Shown here piece after piece: positions 37,329 through 46,273 of a stretch of DNA of 64,000 bases. The notes below the pieces were generated by a model. The model worked only from the letters and a program-made list of their open reading frames with translations, made no database searches and was not told where the DNA came from. Every line of letters begins with the position of its first letter. Position 1 is the stretch's first letter. The stretch is taken from NCBI RefSeq assembly GCF_010119225.1, contig NZ_WNKF01000002.1:124001-188000 (forward strand), read 5' to 3'. The DNA is from Cyclobacterium roseum (lineage in GTDB: Bacteria; Bacteroidota; Bacteroidia; Cytophagales; Cyclobacteriaceae). The position numbers were made by a program, and so were the translations under genes.

Positions 37329-38825
37329 TTTGAGTTAATTTGGGTTTGCTATTCAATAATAAAAAAAAATTTCGCACCAAACCAATATTATGGGTAGTAA
37401 AGTTGTTTTTACAAAGAAGTGAAATACTTTTAATTCCCTAAATAGGTTAATTAAAAGGTTCCGATGCAGGTCAAAAATGCTTAAACCCAAAAAAATAGAT
37501 TATAGGAAAAGGATTGGCACAACCAAGGCAATCATCTATCTGCACCGCTACTCATCATTTCATTTTATGGTTATTGTGCTTAAACATTACATGCGCTGAT
37601 TCCCGGCCGGACCTGGAATGAGATTGTATACGAGTTCGGCCACTAATTCAGTCTAATTTGGTATTAGGAAATTAATATCAACCGCATTAAGATTCTGGTT
37701 ATACCTATTTGAACATTCCTGCTTCCCACTTTCGGTAAAGATCTCTTTCGGAACCACTGATAAAAGTTAGGTTATATTAGGATATCCAGACAAAAAATTA
37801 TGCCTAACTTAGGTCCTATTGTTATTTCTTAGTCGAAATACTAGTAGAAAAAAGATGGGAAAGCTCCAAAAAGTTTCACCTCTTTATTTTTGGTAAAGGA
37901 TTATGGGGTTAAATTATTATACTATTTTTTTATTCTCGGACGATGGTAAATGTCTTTAAGCGGCCATTTGCCGGCCTGTCGAAGGACAGGGAATCTTGCA
38001 AATGATAATCATCATACTGTGTGTGACGTTCTCGTTTTGCTCGATTTCCTAGGATTTCTTGCTGGCTGTATCAAAGATCGAGACAACTCGTTTTCGGATG
38101 GTCCCCTCTGCATTTAGCATCGTGGGACGAACCTCAGCCGACAGCAGTTCGGAAACTTATTTAGATAATGACCGGAAAAATAGTTGCACCAACGGTCATG
38201 GATTTGTTTTCTCCGCCTTTCCCAATCCGACCTAGCTACAGTCCCGAAATGTTTGGGCATCGGGTAAATCGGAGTTTGTATATGTTTGGACTTGTAGGCT
38301 GCCTATTATATATGGAAAGCAGCAAAATGGATACAAGAACGGTACATTTGTTAATCGTGGGAAACGTTTCTTTCAGTAGCTAGTGCATGGTGTATGCTGC
38401 GAATAGATAAAAATGCAGAAATTTTGCGGATTTCGGCAAATTTTTAGGAATTAAAAACTGGTACAAGAACAAGTAATTATCCAAAAAACGGTTGACAGCT
38501 TACTCTTTTCTTAATGCCGTACGTCAGAAAGCGGACCGGGCAATAAATAGTCCGGGCATATAGGTTGTTTGCATTCTTTGGCAGATCTTAAACAAGCTCT
38601 TTTTCGTCTTTATAAATAGATTCCTCTGGGAAATTTTCCACCCAATACCCTTTGTATCTTTTTCTATAGTACCCATACTTTTTTGGTAGGTATGAAATTA
38701 CTTTCAATAAGCTAAAAATTCACTTAGTCCGTGAGACACTTGAAATTCTGCAAGTCCAGGTAATTCCAAAATTGAGAAAACTATAGTTTTTTAATCTTAA
38801 ATTGAACAGTGACCCAAGAATAAAT
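37329..38825. other. Long intergenic region without a recognisable gene
   Basis: Roughly 1.5 kb between the sigma gene and the terminator of the next PUL is AT-rich with stops in all frames. A 71-codon plus-strand frame at 38168-38383 has no family features. On the minus strand around 37970-38120 short peptides such as PTMLNAEGTIRKRVVSIFD can be read, but the frame is broken, so this may be a decayed gene. The part next to 37329 should hold the sigma promoter. I see no repeats, tRNA or insertion-sequence ends. Confidence 0.45.
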
Positions 38826-38870
38826 CCCAAAAAAGCTGAGCGTGATGTTATCCTCACCACGCTCAGCTTT
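38826..38870 (-). terminator. Intrinsic terminator after the sigma-fecR-susC-susD operon
   Basis: A perfect 13-bp stem (AAAGCTGAGCGTG / CACGCTCAGCTTT) with a 13-nt loop lies 28 bp after the susD stop. On the minus strand it runs into TTTTTTGGGATTTA. This is the strongest terminator in the window and marks the end of this PUL transcript, which therefore contains no enzyme gene after susD. Confidence 0.9.
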
Positions 38871-38898
38871 GCTGATAGAATTTTCCAATAAGCCTTAT

Positions 38899-40361
38899 TT
38901 AATACCCTTCATTTTGAACCAAACTAGTATTGTTATCAATTTCTCTTTGAGGAATTGGAAATAATACATTATGGGATTTAAATATACCTGAACCACTGTC
39001 ATAGCCTATCAGGTCTCCGCTGATAGAGGAATTGGTCCGTAACATGTCAAAATAGCGGTTACCTTCATAAGCCAGTTCCCAGGAACGCTCCTCAATAACT
39101 GCCTTTCTAAAATATGATTTCGTGGGTTGATAGTTTTCTGAATTTTCCAGGTTTGGGAGCAATACCCGGTTCCGAACCTGGTTGATGGCGTCCAGTGCTT
39201 TTGGACTGGGACCATTTACTTCATTTTCAGCTTCTGCTAGGATTAAAAGTGTTTCCGCATACCTTATTTTGGGATAATTCATGCTGGATCCTCCCACTAT
39301 ATCTACAGTCGGATCAAAGTATTTGAAAATGTGGGGTTCAAATTCTACGATACCAGATCCATCAGCTGCGGGATAACTTGAATAAAATTGGCCGCTTTCC
39401 GGTAATCATCATCGCTATAGGAATTATAAAACTCCATGTTGGGTAAAATCGCACCAAACTCCTCTGTATTGGCCTGAATTCCCCGATACCTGGGCAAAAA
39501 CCACGCATGGAAATTGCTTGAGTTAATCGTTCTTTCAAATTGTATAGAAAAAATATGCTCCTTTCCATTCTTATTTTCCACATCAAAGGCATCAGCGTAA
39601 TCATCAAATAACTGATAGGCCCCTGAATTGACCACTTCTTCGGCTTTGTTGGAGGCTTCCTCCCAACGTTCCAAAGTCAAGTAAACTTTGGCCAATAAGG
39701 TAGATGCTGCTCCCTTTGTTGCCCTTCCGTGTTCAGCTTCAATGGATCCGGCAACAGGAAGATGGTGTTCTGCATTGATGAGGTCCTGAATGATCTGGTC
39801 ATATATGACAGTAACATCTTCCCTTGTAAGGTTAACGTTGCTAATATTTAAAGTAGGTTCAACGGTCAACGGAACCGCTCCAAATAGCCTTACCAAATCA
39901 AAATAGAAATAGGCCCTTAGGTAGTAAGCTTCACTTAATATCCTGGCTTTGGCATTTTCACTCATATCTATTTCTGGCACGTAGTAGAGTACAGAGTTGG
40001 CTGCGTTAATCCCTTGATAGGAATACTGCCACCATAATCTTAGGTGTCGAATGGCCGGATCGTAAATGTATGCATCCAATCTGTCCTGATCCACTACGGA
40101 TACACCTGTGCCAGAATCGGCTTGATCAGAAGGCATCTCCAAGGTGAAAAACACACTTTCCCCGTAGGCGATACCTTGGTAAAACCTTGGCAAAATAGCA
40201 TAAACGGCATTAATGGCACTCTGGGCATCCTCTGCATTTCGATAATAAGCATTCGGGCTGATAAAAGTTTCCGGGTTCTCTTCAAGGAATTCGTCACAAC
40301 CAGCGAACCCCAGGGATAAGATCAGGAATAGGGTGATGTATTTCAAGCTATAGTTTTTCAT
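38899..40361 (-). pseudogene. SusD/RagB-family lipoprotein gene with a single-base frameshift
   Basis: The N-terminal frame (from MKNYSLKYI, lipobox FAGC, Cys22) encodes a normal SusD through DDDYRKAANF and then reads out of frame to a stop at 39345. The rest continues in another frame as YSSYPAADGSGIVEFEPHIF through RYAETLLILAEAENEV to the usual ending. Adding one A:T pair to the run of four at 39384-39387 restores a 487-residue SusD. Both halves are otherwise well conserved, so the mutation is recent, a reversible slippage event, or a sequence error. If real, this susC lacks its surface partner. The susC stop lies 28 nt upstream of the chosen start. Confidence 0.88.
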
Positions 40362-40389
40362 GATTTTAAATTTATTGGTGAATACCCTT

Positions 40390-43300
40390 TTAAAGGCCAA
40401 CACTTAAACCCAAAGTAAATGTACGGGGTGTGGGATAACTGCTGAATTCAATACCCTGCCCAAAATTCCCTCCATAGGTACTCACTTCGGGATCGTATCC
40501 ACCATAATCACTGATTAAAAAGAAATTTTGAGCACTGGCAAATACTTTTAAGGTGTTGATCCATTCTTTACCCTGGAGGTTAAAATTGTATCCAAGTGAA
40601 ATATTTCTGCCTCTGATAAACGACCCATCTTCCACATGGCGGGTAGAAAGTCTTAAATCACTGTTTTTCCTTACCCTGGCAATGGTGTTACTAGGATTTT
40701 CAGGGGTCCACCGGTCCAATAACGTGGCGTAACTATTGGCTTGAGTTTGTCGATCCTCCAGAACAATAGGGTTTAAATTCATGACGTCGTTGCCTTGAAC
40801 TCCTTGGATTTCAATAATCAGATCAAAGTTTTTGTAAACAAAAGTATTGATAAAACCAAAGTTGTACTTAGGCGCAGTATTACCGATAATAGATTGGTCT
40901 TGCGAGTCAATTACCCCATCTTCATTCAGGTCCAAGTAAATAATGTCACCAGGCTGGGCATTGGGCTGGGCACCATGTGTTAAAACTTCCTCCTCATTTT
41001 GGAAAATCCCCAACCTTGTCCATCCCCATAATGATCCAATCGGCTGACCTACCCGCAGAATATTGGTTTGGGTTACAAATCCGGGACCTGGAAAAATATC
41101 ATCTCCTTCAGCTCCTAATTCCAATACCTCATTGTCATTGAAGGAAATATTGGCATCGGTATTCCATTGAAAATCTCTGTCTACATTAACTGAACTTATC
41201 ATAAATTCAATCCCTCTATTTTCCACGCGGCCAATATTTCTAAATATCGATTCATATCCGGTTGTGTACGGTAACGGGGCATTTAAAAGTAAATCATTGG
41301 TTTGCTTGTAATAAGCATCAATGGTCAGAGACAACCTATTGTTTACCAACCCAATGTCCAGTCCTATATTTCCTTGAGAAGTTTTTTCCCACCTTAGATC
41401 AGGGTTCGGTATCCTTCCAGGACCTAATCCAATAGTACGCTGACCATCGATAATGTAAGTATAGGTAGCCAAACTTGAAATAGAATTGAAAACTCCGATT
41501 TCCTGGTTTCCTGTAATCCCATAACTTGTCCTTAATTTAAGGTCGGAAATGATTTCCTGCCCTTCCATAAAACCTTCATCCGAAATTCGCCAGGCAAAGG
41601 CCCCAGAAGGAAAAAACCCGTATTTATTGCTTTCTCCGAATTTTGAGGATCCGTCCATTCTAGCTGACACCGTAAACAGGTATTTCTTGTCCAAAATATA
41701 GTTGATTCTGCCCAGATAGGAATTTAGCGCCCAATCAAAAGTATTGGAAGTAGGAGGTTGGGGCGTGTCCCCAATTCCCAGGTTATTGAATTTAAAAAAA
41801 TCATCATTTAATCCCCGGGTAGATGCCCCGAAATTTTCATGTCTGAACTGTTGCCAGGTAACCCCCATCATGGCATTGATGTCATGTCTTCCATTTAATA
41901 TTTTCTGATAACTGATGGTATTTTCGTTCTGCCAGGAAAGTTCCCTTACATTAGACCTTATGGCCAGGCCCCGGGTATTTCTAGTCCTTCTTAAAGTTCT
42001 GGGGCTATAATAATTCCTGGATTCATAATTGATGTCCGCACCTCCACTAATCCTTACTTTAAGATCTTTGATCACCTCATATTCAAGAAAAAGGTTTCCC
42101 AAGGTCCTTGTAATAGTGAAGTAATCTTCAATTTCATTCAAGATGGCAACCGGATTGTCCGTCCCCTCCCCTCCTGGATGATCAGCACTGTTCGAATAGG
42201 TGCCGTCTTCGTATTTTACTGGAAGAAATGGAAACATTTCCAACATGGCCCTGCTGGCATTTAATCCGCCGTTATCTGTGTCTATCCGTCTGTCTTTGGA
42301 ATGATTAATGGTCAGACTTGTACCTAGAACTAACTTATCGGAAAGGTTATTATCTAGGTTAATTCTGATATTGGCTCTCTCCAGTTTAGAATTGAGCATA
42401 ATCCCCTCTTCATCCAAATACCCAATTGAAATACCATATTTACTTTGCTCATTGCCTCCGTAAACGCCTATCTGATGATTTTGGCGAAAAGCGGTTCTGG
42501 TAGCTTCTTCCTGCCAATCAGTATCAAATTCTGGGTTTTGAATCTGTTCCTGTGTAAACTGGGGAGTTAATCCTGAATAAAGATAGGCCTCATTTTCCAT
42601 CTGCATGTACTGAGAAGCGTTCAGCATGGGGATTTTGCGGGCCATATTGGAAAATCCAAATTGACTATCATAAGTAATTTGAGGTTTTCCCACCTTTCCT
42701 CTTTTAGTGCTAATCAATACCACTCCATTAGCACCTCTAGCACCATAGATGGAAGTTGCTGAAGCGTCTTTCAGTACTTCTATGGATGCAATATCGTTGG
42801 GATTAATAAACTGTAGTCCACCTACCCCTATTATGCCGTCAACCACGTAAAGCGGTTCATTTGTGGCACTTATGGAATTACTCCCTCTGATTCTGATCGA
42901 AAAATTACCTCCAGGTGCTGCAGAATTGTTCATTACCTGCACACCAGGAATTCTTCCTTGAAGAGCGTCAGCTGCATTCGTCAAAGGTCTGCTGTGGATC
43001 AATTCGGAATCCACAATACCGACTGACCCTGTTAGGTCAGATTTATTTACTGTTCCGTATCCAATTACCACCACCTCTTCCAGCGATGCCTGATCTTCTA
43101 CCAGCGTAATGGAAAGGTTGCTTTGATTCCCTACCGTGATGCGCTGAGATTCATAGCCAATAAAGGAAACCAATAATACCGCTCCCTCCTCCGCATCCAG
43201 GCTGAAATTTCCATCGATGTCGGTCGCTGTGCCCGTATTGGTTCCTTCTACCAGAACGGTAGCACCGGGAATGGGCTCCCCGTTTTCATCGGTAACCGTT

Positions 43301-43713
43301 CCGGTAATGGGTCTTAGCTCCACCTCGGCCATAACCTGAACCACCGTTTGACCCGTGGGAACCACGTCAATGGTGTGGTTCATCTGCCTAAAACTCACCT
43401 GCAATTGCTGTCCTGCTACTTGGAGACGCTCTTCTACCGTACCCAATTCCGAGTCGAATACCAAGAGCTGGGATTTATCCAGCTTTTTATTGTCATAGGC
43501 AAACTTAAAAGGTGTTTTCCTTTCTATTTCTTTAAAAAATTGCCGGACATTCATTGAAGGAACCGATAGGCGGATGGAAACTTCATCTATGCGCTTGTAT
43601 TGTCCTTTTGCCTGCATGATGCTAGCAAAATTGACCAGCAGCATTTGTAAAATTAAGCCATATAAAAAGCCTTTGGACAACATGAGTATTGCCTTTAGTA
43701 ATTTATTTTTCAT
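40390..43713 (-). CDS. SusC-family TonB-dependent transporter with STN signalling domain
   Basis: This 1107-residue transporter has an STN domain (about residues 45-120; VRQFFKEIERKTPFKFAYDN), a CarboxypepD_reg-like domain (ITGTVTDENGEPIPGATV), VVVIGYGTVNKSDLTG, EPLYVVDGIIGVGG, IEVLKDASATSIYGARGANG and a full barrel. It is controlled by the FecR/sigma pair upstream through the STN domain. Its susD partner is frameshifted. No enzyme gene follows in the same transcript, so its substrate must be processed by enzymes encoded elsewhere, perhaps the sulfatase-phosphoesterase-GH78 operon just upstream. Confidence 0.95.
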   Translation of the reverse strand: MKNKLLKAILMLSKGFLYGLILQMLLVNFASIMQAKGQYKRIDEVSIRLSVPSMNVRQFFKEIERKTPFKFAYDNKKLDKSQLLVFDSELGTVEERLQVAGQQLQVSFRQMNHTIDVVPTGQTVVQVMAEVELRPITGTVTDENGEPIPGATVLVEGTNTGTATDIDGNFSLDAEEGAVLLVSFIGYESQRITVGNQSNLSITLVEDQASLEEVVVIGYGTVNKSDLTGSVGIVDSELIHSRPLTNAADALQGRIPGVQVMNNSAAPGGNFSIRIRGSNSISATNEPLYVVDGIIGVGGLQFINPNDIASIEVLKDASATSIYGARGANGVVLISTKRGKVGKPQITYDSQFGFSNMARKIPMLNASQYMQMENEAYLYSGLTPQFTQEQIQNPEFDTDWQEEATRTAFRQNHQIGVYGGNEQSKYGISIGYLDEEGIMLNSKLERANIRINLDNNLSDKLVLGTSLTINHSKDRRIDTDNGGLNASRAMLEMFPFLPVKYEDGTYSNSADHPGGEGTDNPVAILNEIEDYFTITRTLGNLFLEYEVIKDLKVRISGGADINYESRNYYSPRTLRRTRNTRGLAIRSNVRELSWQNENTISYQKILNGRHDINAMMGVTWQQFRHENFGASTRGLNDDFFKFNNLGIGDTPQPPTSNTFDWALNSYLGRINYILDKKYLFTVSARMDGSSKFGESNKYGFFPSGAFAWRISDEGFMEGQEIISDLKLRTSYGITGNQEIGVFNSISSLATYTYIIDGQRTIGLGPGRIPNPDLRWEKTSQGNIGLDIGLVNNRLSLTIDAYYKQTNDLLLNAPLPYTTGYESIFRNIGRVENRGIEFMISSVNVDRDFQWNTDANISFNDNEVLELGAEGDDIFPGPGFVTQTNILRVGQPIGSLWGWTRLGIFQNEEEVLTHGAQPNAQPGDIIYLDLNEDGVIDSQDQSIIGNTAPKYNFGFINTFVYKNFDLIIEIQGVQGNDVMNLNPIVLEDRQTQANSYATLLDRWTPENPSNTIARVRKNSDLRLSTRHVEDGSFIRGRNISLGYNFNLQGKEWINTLKVFASAQNFFLISDYGGYDPEVSTYGGNFGQGIEFSSYPTPRTFTLGLSVGL

Positions 43714-43720
43714 AGTTTTG
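43689..43720 (+). promoter_or_regulatory. Bacteroidota-type promoter opposite the susC start
   Basis: TTG at 43689-43691, a 21-nt spacer and a perfect TAnnTTTG (TAGTTTTG, 43713-43720) fit the known Bacteroidota housekeeping promoter. It points away from susC on the opposite strand and would start a transcript near 43726. Confidence 0.5.
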
Positions 43721-43723
43721 AAT

Positions 43724-43730
43724 GTTTATT
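43724..43730 (-). promoter_or_regulatory. AATAAAC box upstream of susC start
   Basis: The box lies 10 nt before the susC ATG on the minus strand and matches the other three. Confidence 0.4.
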
Positions 43731-43835
43731 GGAGATTGATTTCAATAAGCCTGGTCTCTTGATGGCCCCATTCCCCAATGTACACCATCATCAGACCAGC
43801 CCTTTGCCGGTTGGTTTTATCCAACCGGTTTTTTT
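43726..43835 (+). ncRNA. Candidate cis-antisense RNA over the susC leader (locus 3)
   Basis: This is the best of the three candidates. Downstream of a consensus promoter there is a stem-loop (CTGGTCT 43751-43757 / AGACCAG 43793-43799, with an inner GATGG/CCATC helix) and then a perfect 8-bp hairpin (CCGGTTGG / CCAACCGG, 43807-43828) followed by seven Ts. The predicted RNA is about 110 nt and fully complementary to the susC leader. Short antisense RNAs in this position, repressing susC-like genes, are known from Bacteroides PULs with sigma/anti-sigma control. Their presence here is inference. Confidence 0.5.
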
Positions 43836-43853
43836 ATGGCGCATGTATGTATA

Positions 43854-43860
43854 CCATAGG
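43854..43860 (-). promoter_or_regulatory. ACCTATG element between fecR and susC (locus 3)
   Basis: The susC-sense ACCTATG lies directly after the fecR stop, about 19 nt before the hairpin, as in the two other loci. It may be a susC promoter element. Confidence 0.35.
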
Positions 43861-43861
43861 T

Positions 43862-44899
43862 CTAAAATTTTAAGTGAACTATTTTTTCTTCTATACTGAA
43901 TTGGAAGCCCTGTATGTAAGCCATACTACGCAATACATCTTCCAGGCTCTGTTCCTTGTACTCCCCCGAAAACTCCCAGGCGACGGGTTTCGAACCTTGC
44001 ACGTGGAAGGCTACCCCGTACCAGTTTTCCAGTGTTTGCATCACCTCTTCCAGTGAGGCCCGGTCAAACCGGATCCAACCGTCCCTCCAGGCCAGCACCA
44101 CATCCGAATTGAAATTTCTTAGCTTGTTTTTTCCGGTCCGGACATCGTGATGCAGGGCCTCACCCGGCTCCAGCCAAACCGGACCGGCAAGAGCTTTTTC
44201 TGTTACTTTCACCGACCCGGAAACCAGGGAAATATCAATATTGAAGCCCTCCAGGTTGCGGATATTGAAGGTGGTACCCAGTACGGTGGTCACCAACCCA
44301 TTGGTTTCTACCTGAAAGGGCCGTAAACTGTCCTTCTCCACCTCAAAATAGGCCTCCCCTATCAGCCTGACATTTCGCTCCAGAGAGTCAAACCGCTCCG
44401 GAAAAAAGAGGCGACTATTGGCATTCAGCCAAATCCGACTACCATCTCCCAAGGTCAACTGCAGCTTTTCTCCCGGCTGGGTGCTCTTTTCGATCCAAAC
44501 GGTTTCATTGGCCGCTGCCCCGGGTGCCGTATCTGTGGGCATAGGCGATAGCCACCAAGCCAATCCAAAAGAAAGGAGTAGGATGGCTGCGATGCGATGC
44601 ATCTGCCCCAGGGGTTGCCAACGGAACGAAGGGTCCTTTTTCAAAGCGGATTTTTCAATCTCCTTTTGCCGTTTTGGTTCACGAAGTAATTCCTGCAAGA
44701 TAGCCTCCCGGGCCCCTTCGGGAGCTTTGTGCTCCGGATACCGGACCCGGAGTAAAATTTCCCTGGCCTTTTTCAACTCCCCCACCTGCTCCGGGTTGGC
44801 CACCATCCATTTGGACCAATAGCTGTCCAACTGCTGGTTAGGTTGCTTCACCCAGGCAATAAATTCTGGATCAGTTAAAAAATCCTCTTTGGTTTTCAT
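43862..44899 (-). CDS. FecR-family anti-sigma factor
   Basis: A 345-residue protein with a cytoplasmic N-terminal domain, one membrane span (IAAILLLSFGLAWWLSPM), a FecR domain (EKLQLTLGDGSRIWLNANSR, GEAYFEVEKD, VLGTTFNIRNL) and a C-terminal DUF4974-type domain (QTLENWYGVAFHV, then SLEDVLRSMAYIQGFQFSIE). It should bind the ECF sigma factor at 45543-46151 and take its signal from the SusC gene immediately downstream. Here sigma and fecR are separated by 643 bp of repeat-rich DNA instead of the 75 bp seen at 36.6 kb. Confidence 0.93.
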   Translation of the reverse strand: MKTKEDFLTDPEFIAWVKQPNQQLDSYWSKWMVANPEQVGELKKAREILLRVRYPEHKAPEGAREAILQELLREPKRQKEIEKSALKKDPSFRWQPLGQMHRIAAILLLSFGLAWWLSPMPTDTAPGAAANETVWIEKSTQPGEKLQLTLGDGSRIWLNANSRLFFPERFDSLERNVRLIGEAYFEVEKDSLRPFQVETNGLVTTVLGTTFNIRNLEGFNIDISLVSGSVKVTEKALAGPVWLEPGEALHHDVRTGKNKLRNFNSDVVLAWRDGWIRFDRASLEEVMQTLENWYGVAFHVQGSKPVAWEFSGEYKEQSLEDVLRSMAYIQGFQFSIEEKIVHLKF

Positions 44900-45027
44900 G
44901 CCGTATTAGTTCCTTCTTTACTGTAAATGCTGTCAGTTACCAAAACAACACCTAAAAAATTTACTTTTTTTAATAAATATTGTTAGCATTGAAAAAATGT
45001 CCTGCCTTCTTTAAAAAATATTGGACA

Positions 45028-45127
45028 CAAAGACTAGGAGACTGAGGGATTTAGAGACTAAGAGAGAGGGAGACTGAGAGACGAAGAGATGATGTGGTGA
45101 TGTGATAATGTGGTGATGTGGTGATGG
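45028..45127. repeat. Low-complexity GA-rich and GATGTGGT tandem repeat tract
   Basis: The tract has degenerate units of GAGACTGAG/GAGACTAAG type followed by repeats of GATGTGGT and GATGTGATAAT. It lies in the sigma-fecR gap and encodes nothing. Such tracts recur at dispersed sites in many Bacteroidota genomes; their role is unknown. Confidence 0.7.
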
Positions 45128-45257
45128 CGTCACGGCGAGGGTGCGGATCTGATTCAATCGTTTGGCGGTATCCGCTCGTGCACCTGCGGCAGTCTGTCGG
45201 AGTGCGTTTGCGTTGGTCGTTTTCTATTTGCTTTCTACGGAGGACTTGCGATTTCGC

Positions 45258-45490
45258 TTCGAATCAGATTGCTTCGCTGCGCTCGCAATGACGAGTAAGG
45301 TAAATTTAAAAACTTAGTCCTCTGTGGTTCTTTGAGTCCTCTGTGACAAAGAATAACGCATCGTATTCCGAGATTTTTTGACACAAAGCGCACGATGCAA
45401 AAGGACTCGAAGCATTTTAAAATAAGCCTCTGTGCGCTTCCCTCCTACCGGCAGGTGTGGTTCTTTGAGGCCTTCGTGGCAAAAAAACTG
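45258..45490. repeat. REP-like palindrome and imperfect direct repeats
   Basis: The segment ATTGCTTCGCTGCGCTCGCA with its following AATGACG can fold through ATTGC/GCAAT and resembles interspersed palindromic elements of this phylum. Further on, TGTGGTTCTTTGAGTCCTC at about 45322 is repeated imperfectly as TGTGGTTCTTTGAGGCCTTC at about 45457. Together with the tract at 45028 they fill the 643-bp gap between sigma and fecR. No gene is present. Confidence 0.6.
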
Positions 45491-45542
45491 AAACGGGTAT
45501 CTCGGTTTTAGGCATCTTTTTAAAGGATCTGATCGAGAAAGA

Positions 45543-46151
45543 TTACCGCAAAGTTTTCCGCAAAAAAGCCAATGCTTTGTACATCAGGTTTCGGGTGGTA
45601 TGGTCGCTGTCCATTCCCATCAATTCCCGGATCTCGGCATAGGAAAGGTCCTCGTAAAAAAAATAATAGATGATTTCTTTCTTTCTGGGACTTAGTTCGG
45701 CAATGGCCCGGTTGAGCTCTTCCATCTTCTCAGTATCCAGTTGCTGATCTATCAGGATTTGCTCGTGGGACAACTCAAACCCGAACCCTTCCTTATCCAA
45801 CAAATCCGCCCGGCGTTGCTCCCATCCGGAACGCTGCCGGAATAGCTTTCGTTTCAGGCATTTTAGCAAATAAAACCGGATATGATCCGTAGGCCCCAAC
45901 TTCTTGCGGAGGTTTTTTAAATCGAAAAACACCTCCTGAATACCGTCTTTGGTAAGCGATTCATCCCCGATCAATCGCATGCCGTAAGCGAAGAGCCGAT
46001 CGAAATACTGCTCGTAAATCTCAATAAAGGCCGCATCGCTGCCATTCCGGAATTGATCCCAAAGGGTTGCATCCGGAATTTTATCCACGGATCGGGCTTT
46101 GATTCTTTCAGCAGGGAACTGCTTCAAAACGTTGAAATGAGAGAGAGGCAT
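45543..46151 (-). CDS. ECF-type RNA polymerase sigma factor
   Basis: A 202-residue ECF sigma factor. Region 2 covers about residues 35-100 (AFIEIYEQYFDRLFAYGMRL, then TKDGIQEVFFDLKNLR) and region 4 is near the C-terminus (LSPRKKEIIYYFFYEDLSYA, then EIRELMGMDSDHTTRNLMY). The ATG start gives an N-terminal extension of about 30 residues before region 2. It is the likely activator of the susC-susD genes downstream and possibly of the GH78 operon upstream, 122 bp away on the same strand. Confidence 0.91.
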   Translation of the reverse strand: MPLSHFNVLKQFPAERIKARSVDKIPDATLWDQFRNGSDAAFIEIYEQYFDRLFAYGMRLIGDESLTKDGIQEVFFDLKNLRKKLGPTDHIRFYLLKCLKRKLFRQRSGWEQRRADLLDKEGFGFELSHEQILIDQQLDTEKMEELNRAIAELSPRKKEIIYYFFYEDLSYAEIRELMGMDSDHTTRNLMYKALAFLRKTLR

Positions 46152-46273
46152 GATAGGGTTTATTTGTAATTACCAGTTAAATTTACCCATAAATAAGGCA
46201 TTTCCTAATTTTCACCAATGAATATGGCATATTATTCTCTTTTAGCCTATCGGATTACCTAATAGGACAGCCA

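Noticed and set aside
38168-38383. A 71-codon plus-strand frame in the long intergenic region
   Set aside because: It has no recognisable domain, no clear promoter and AT-rich flanks; it is likely chance.
45028-45490. Possible CRISPR array
   Set aside because: The repeats are short, irregular and without equal-length spacers, and no cas gene is nearby.
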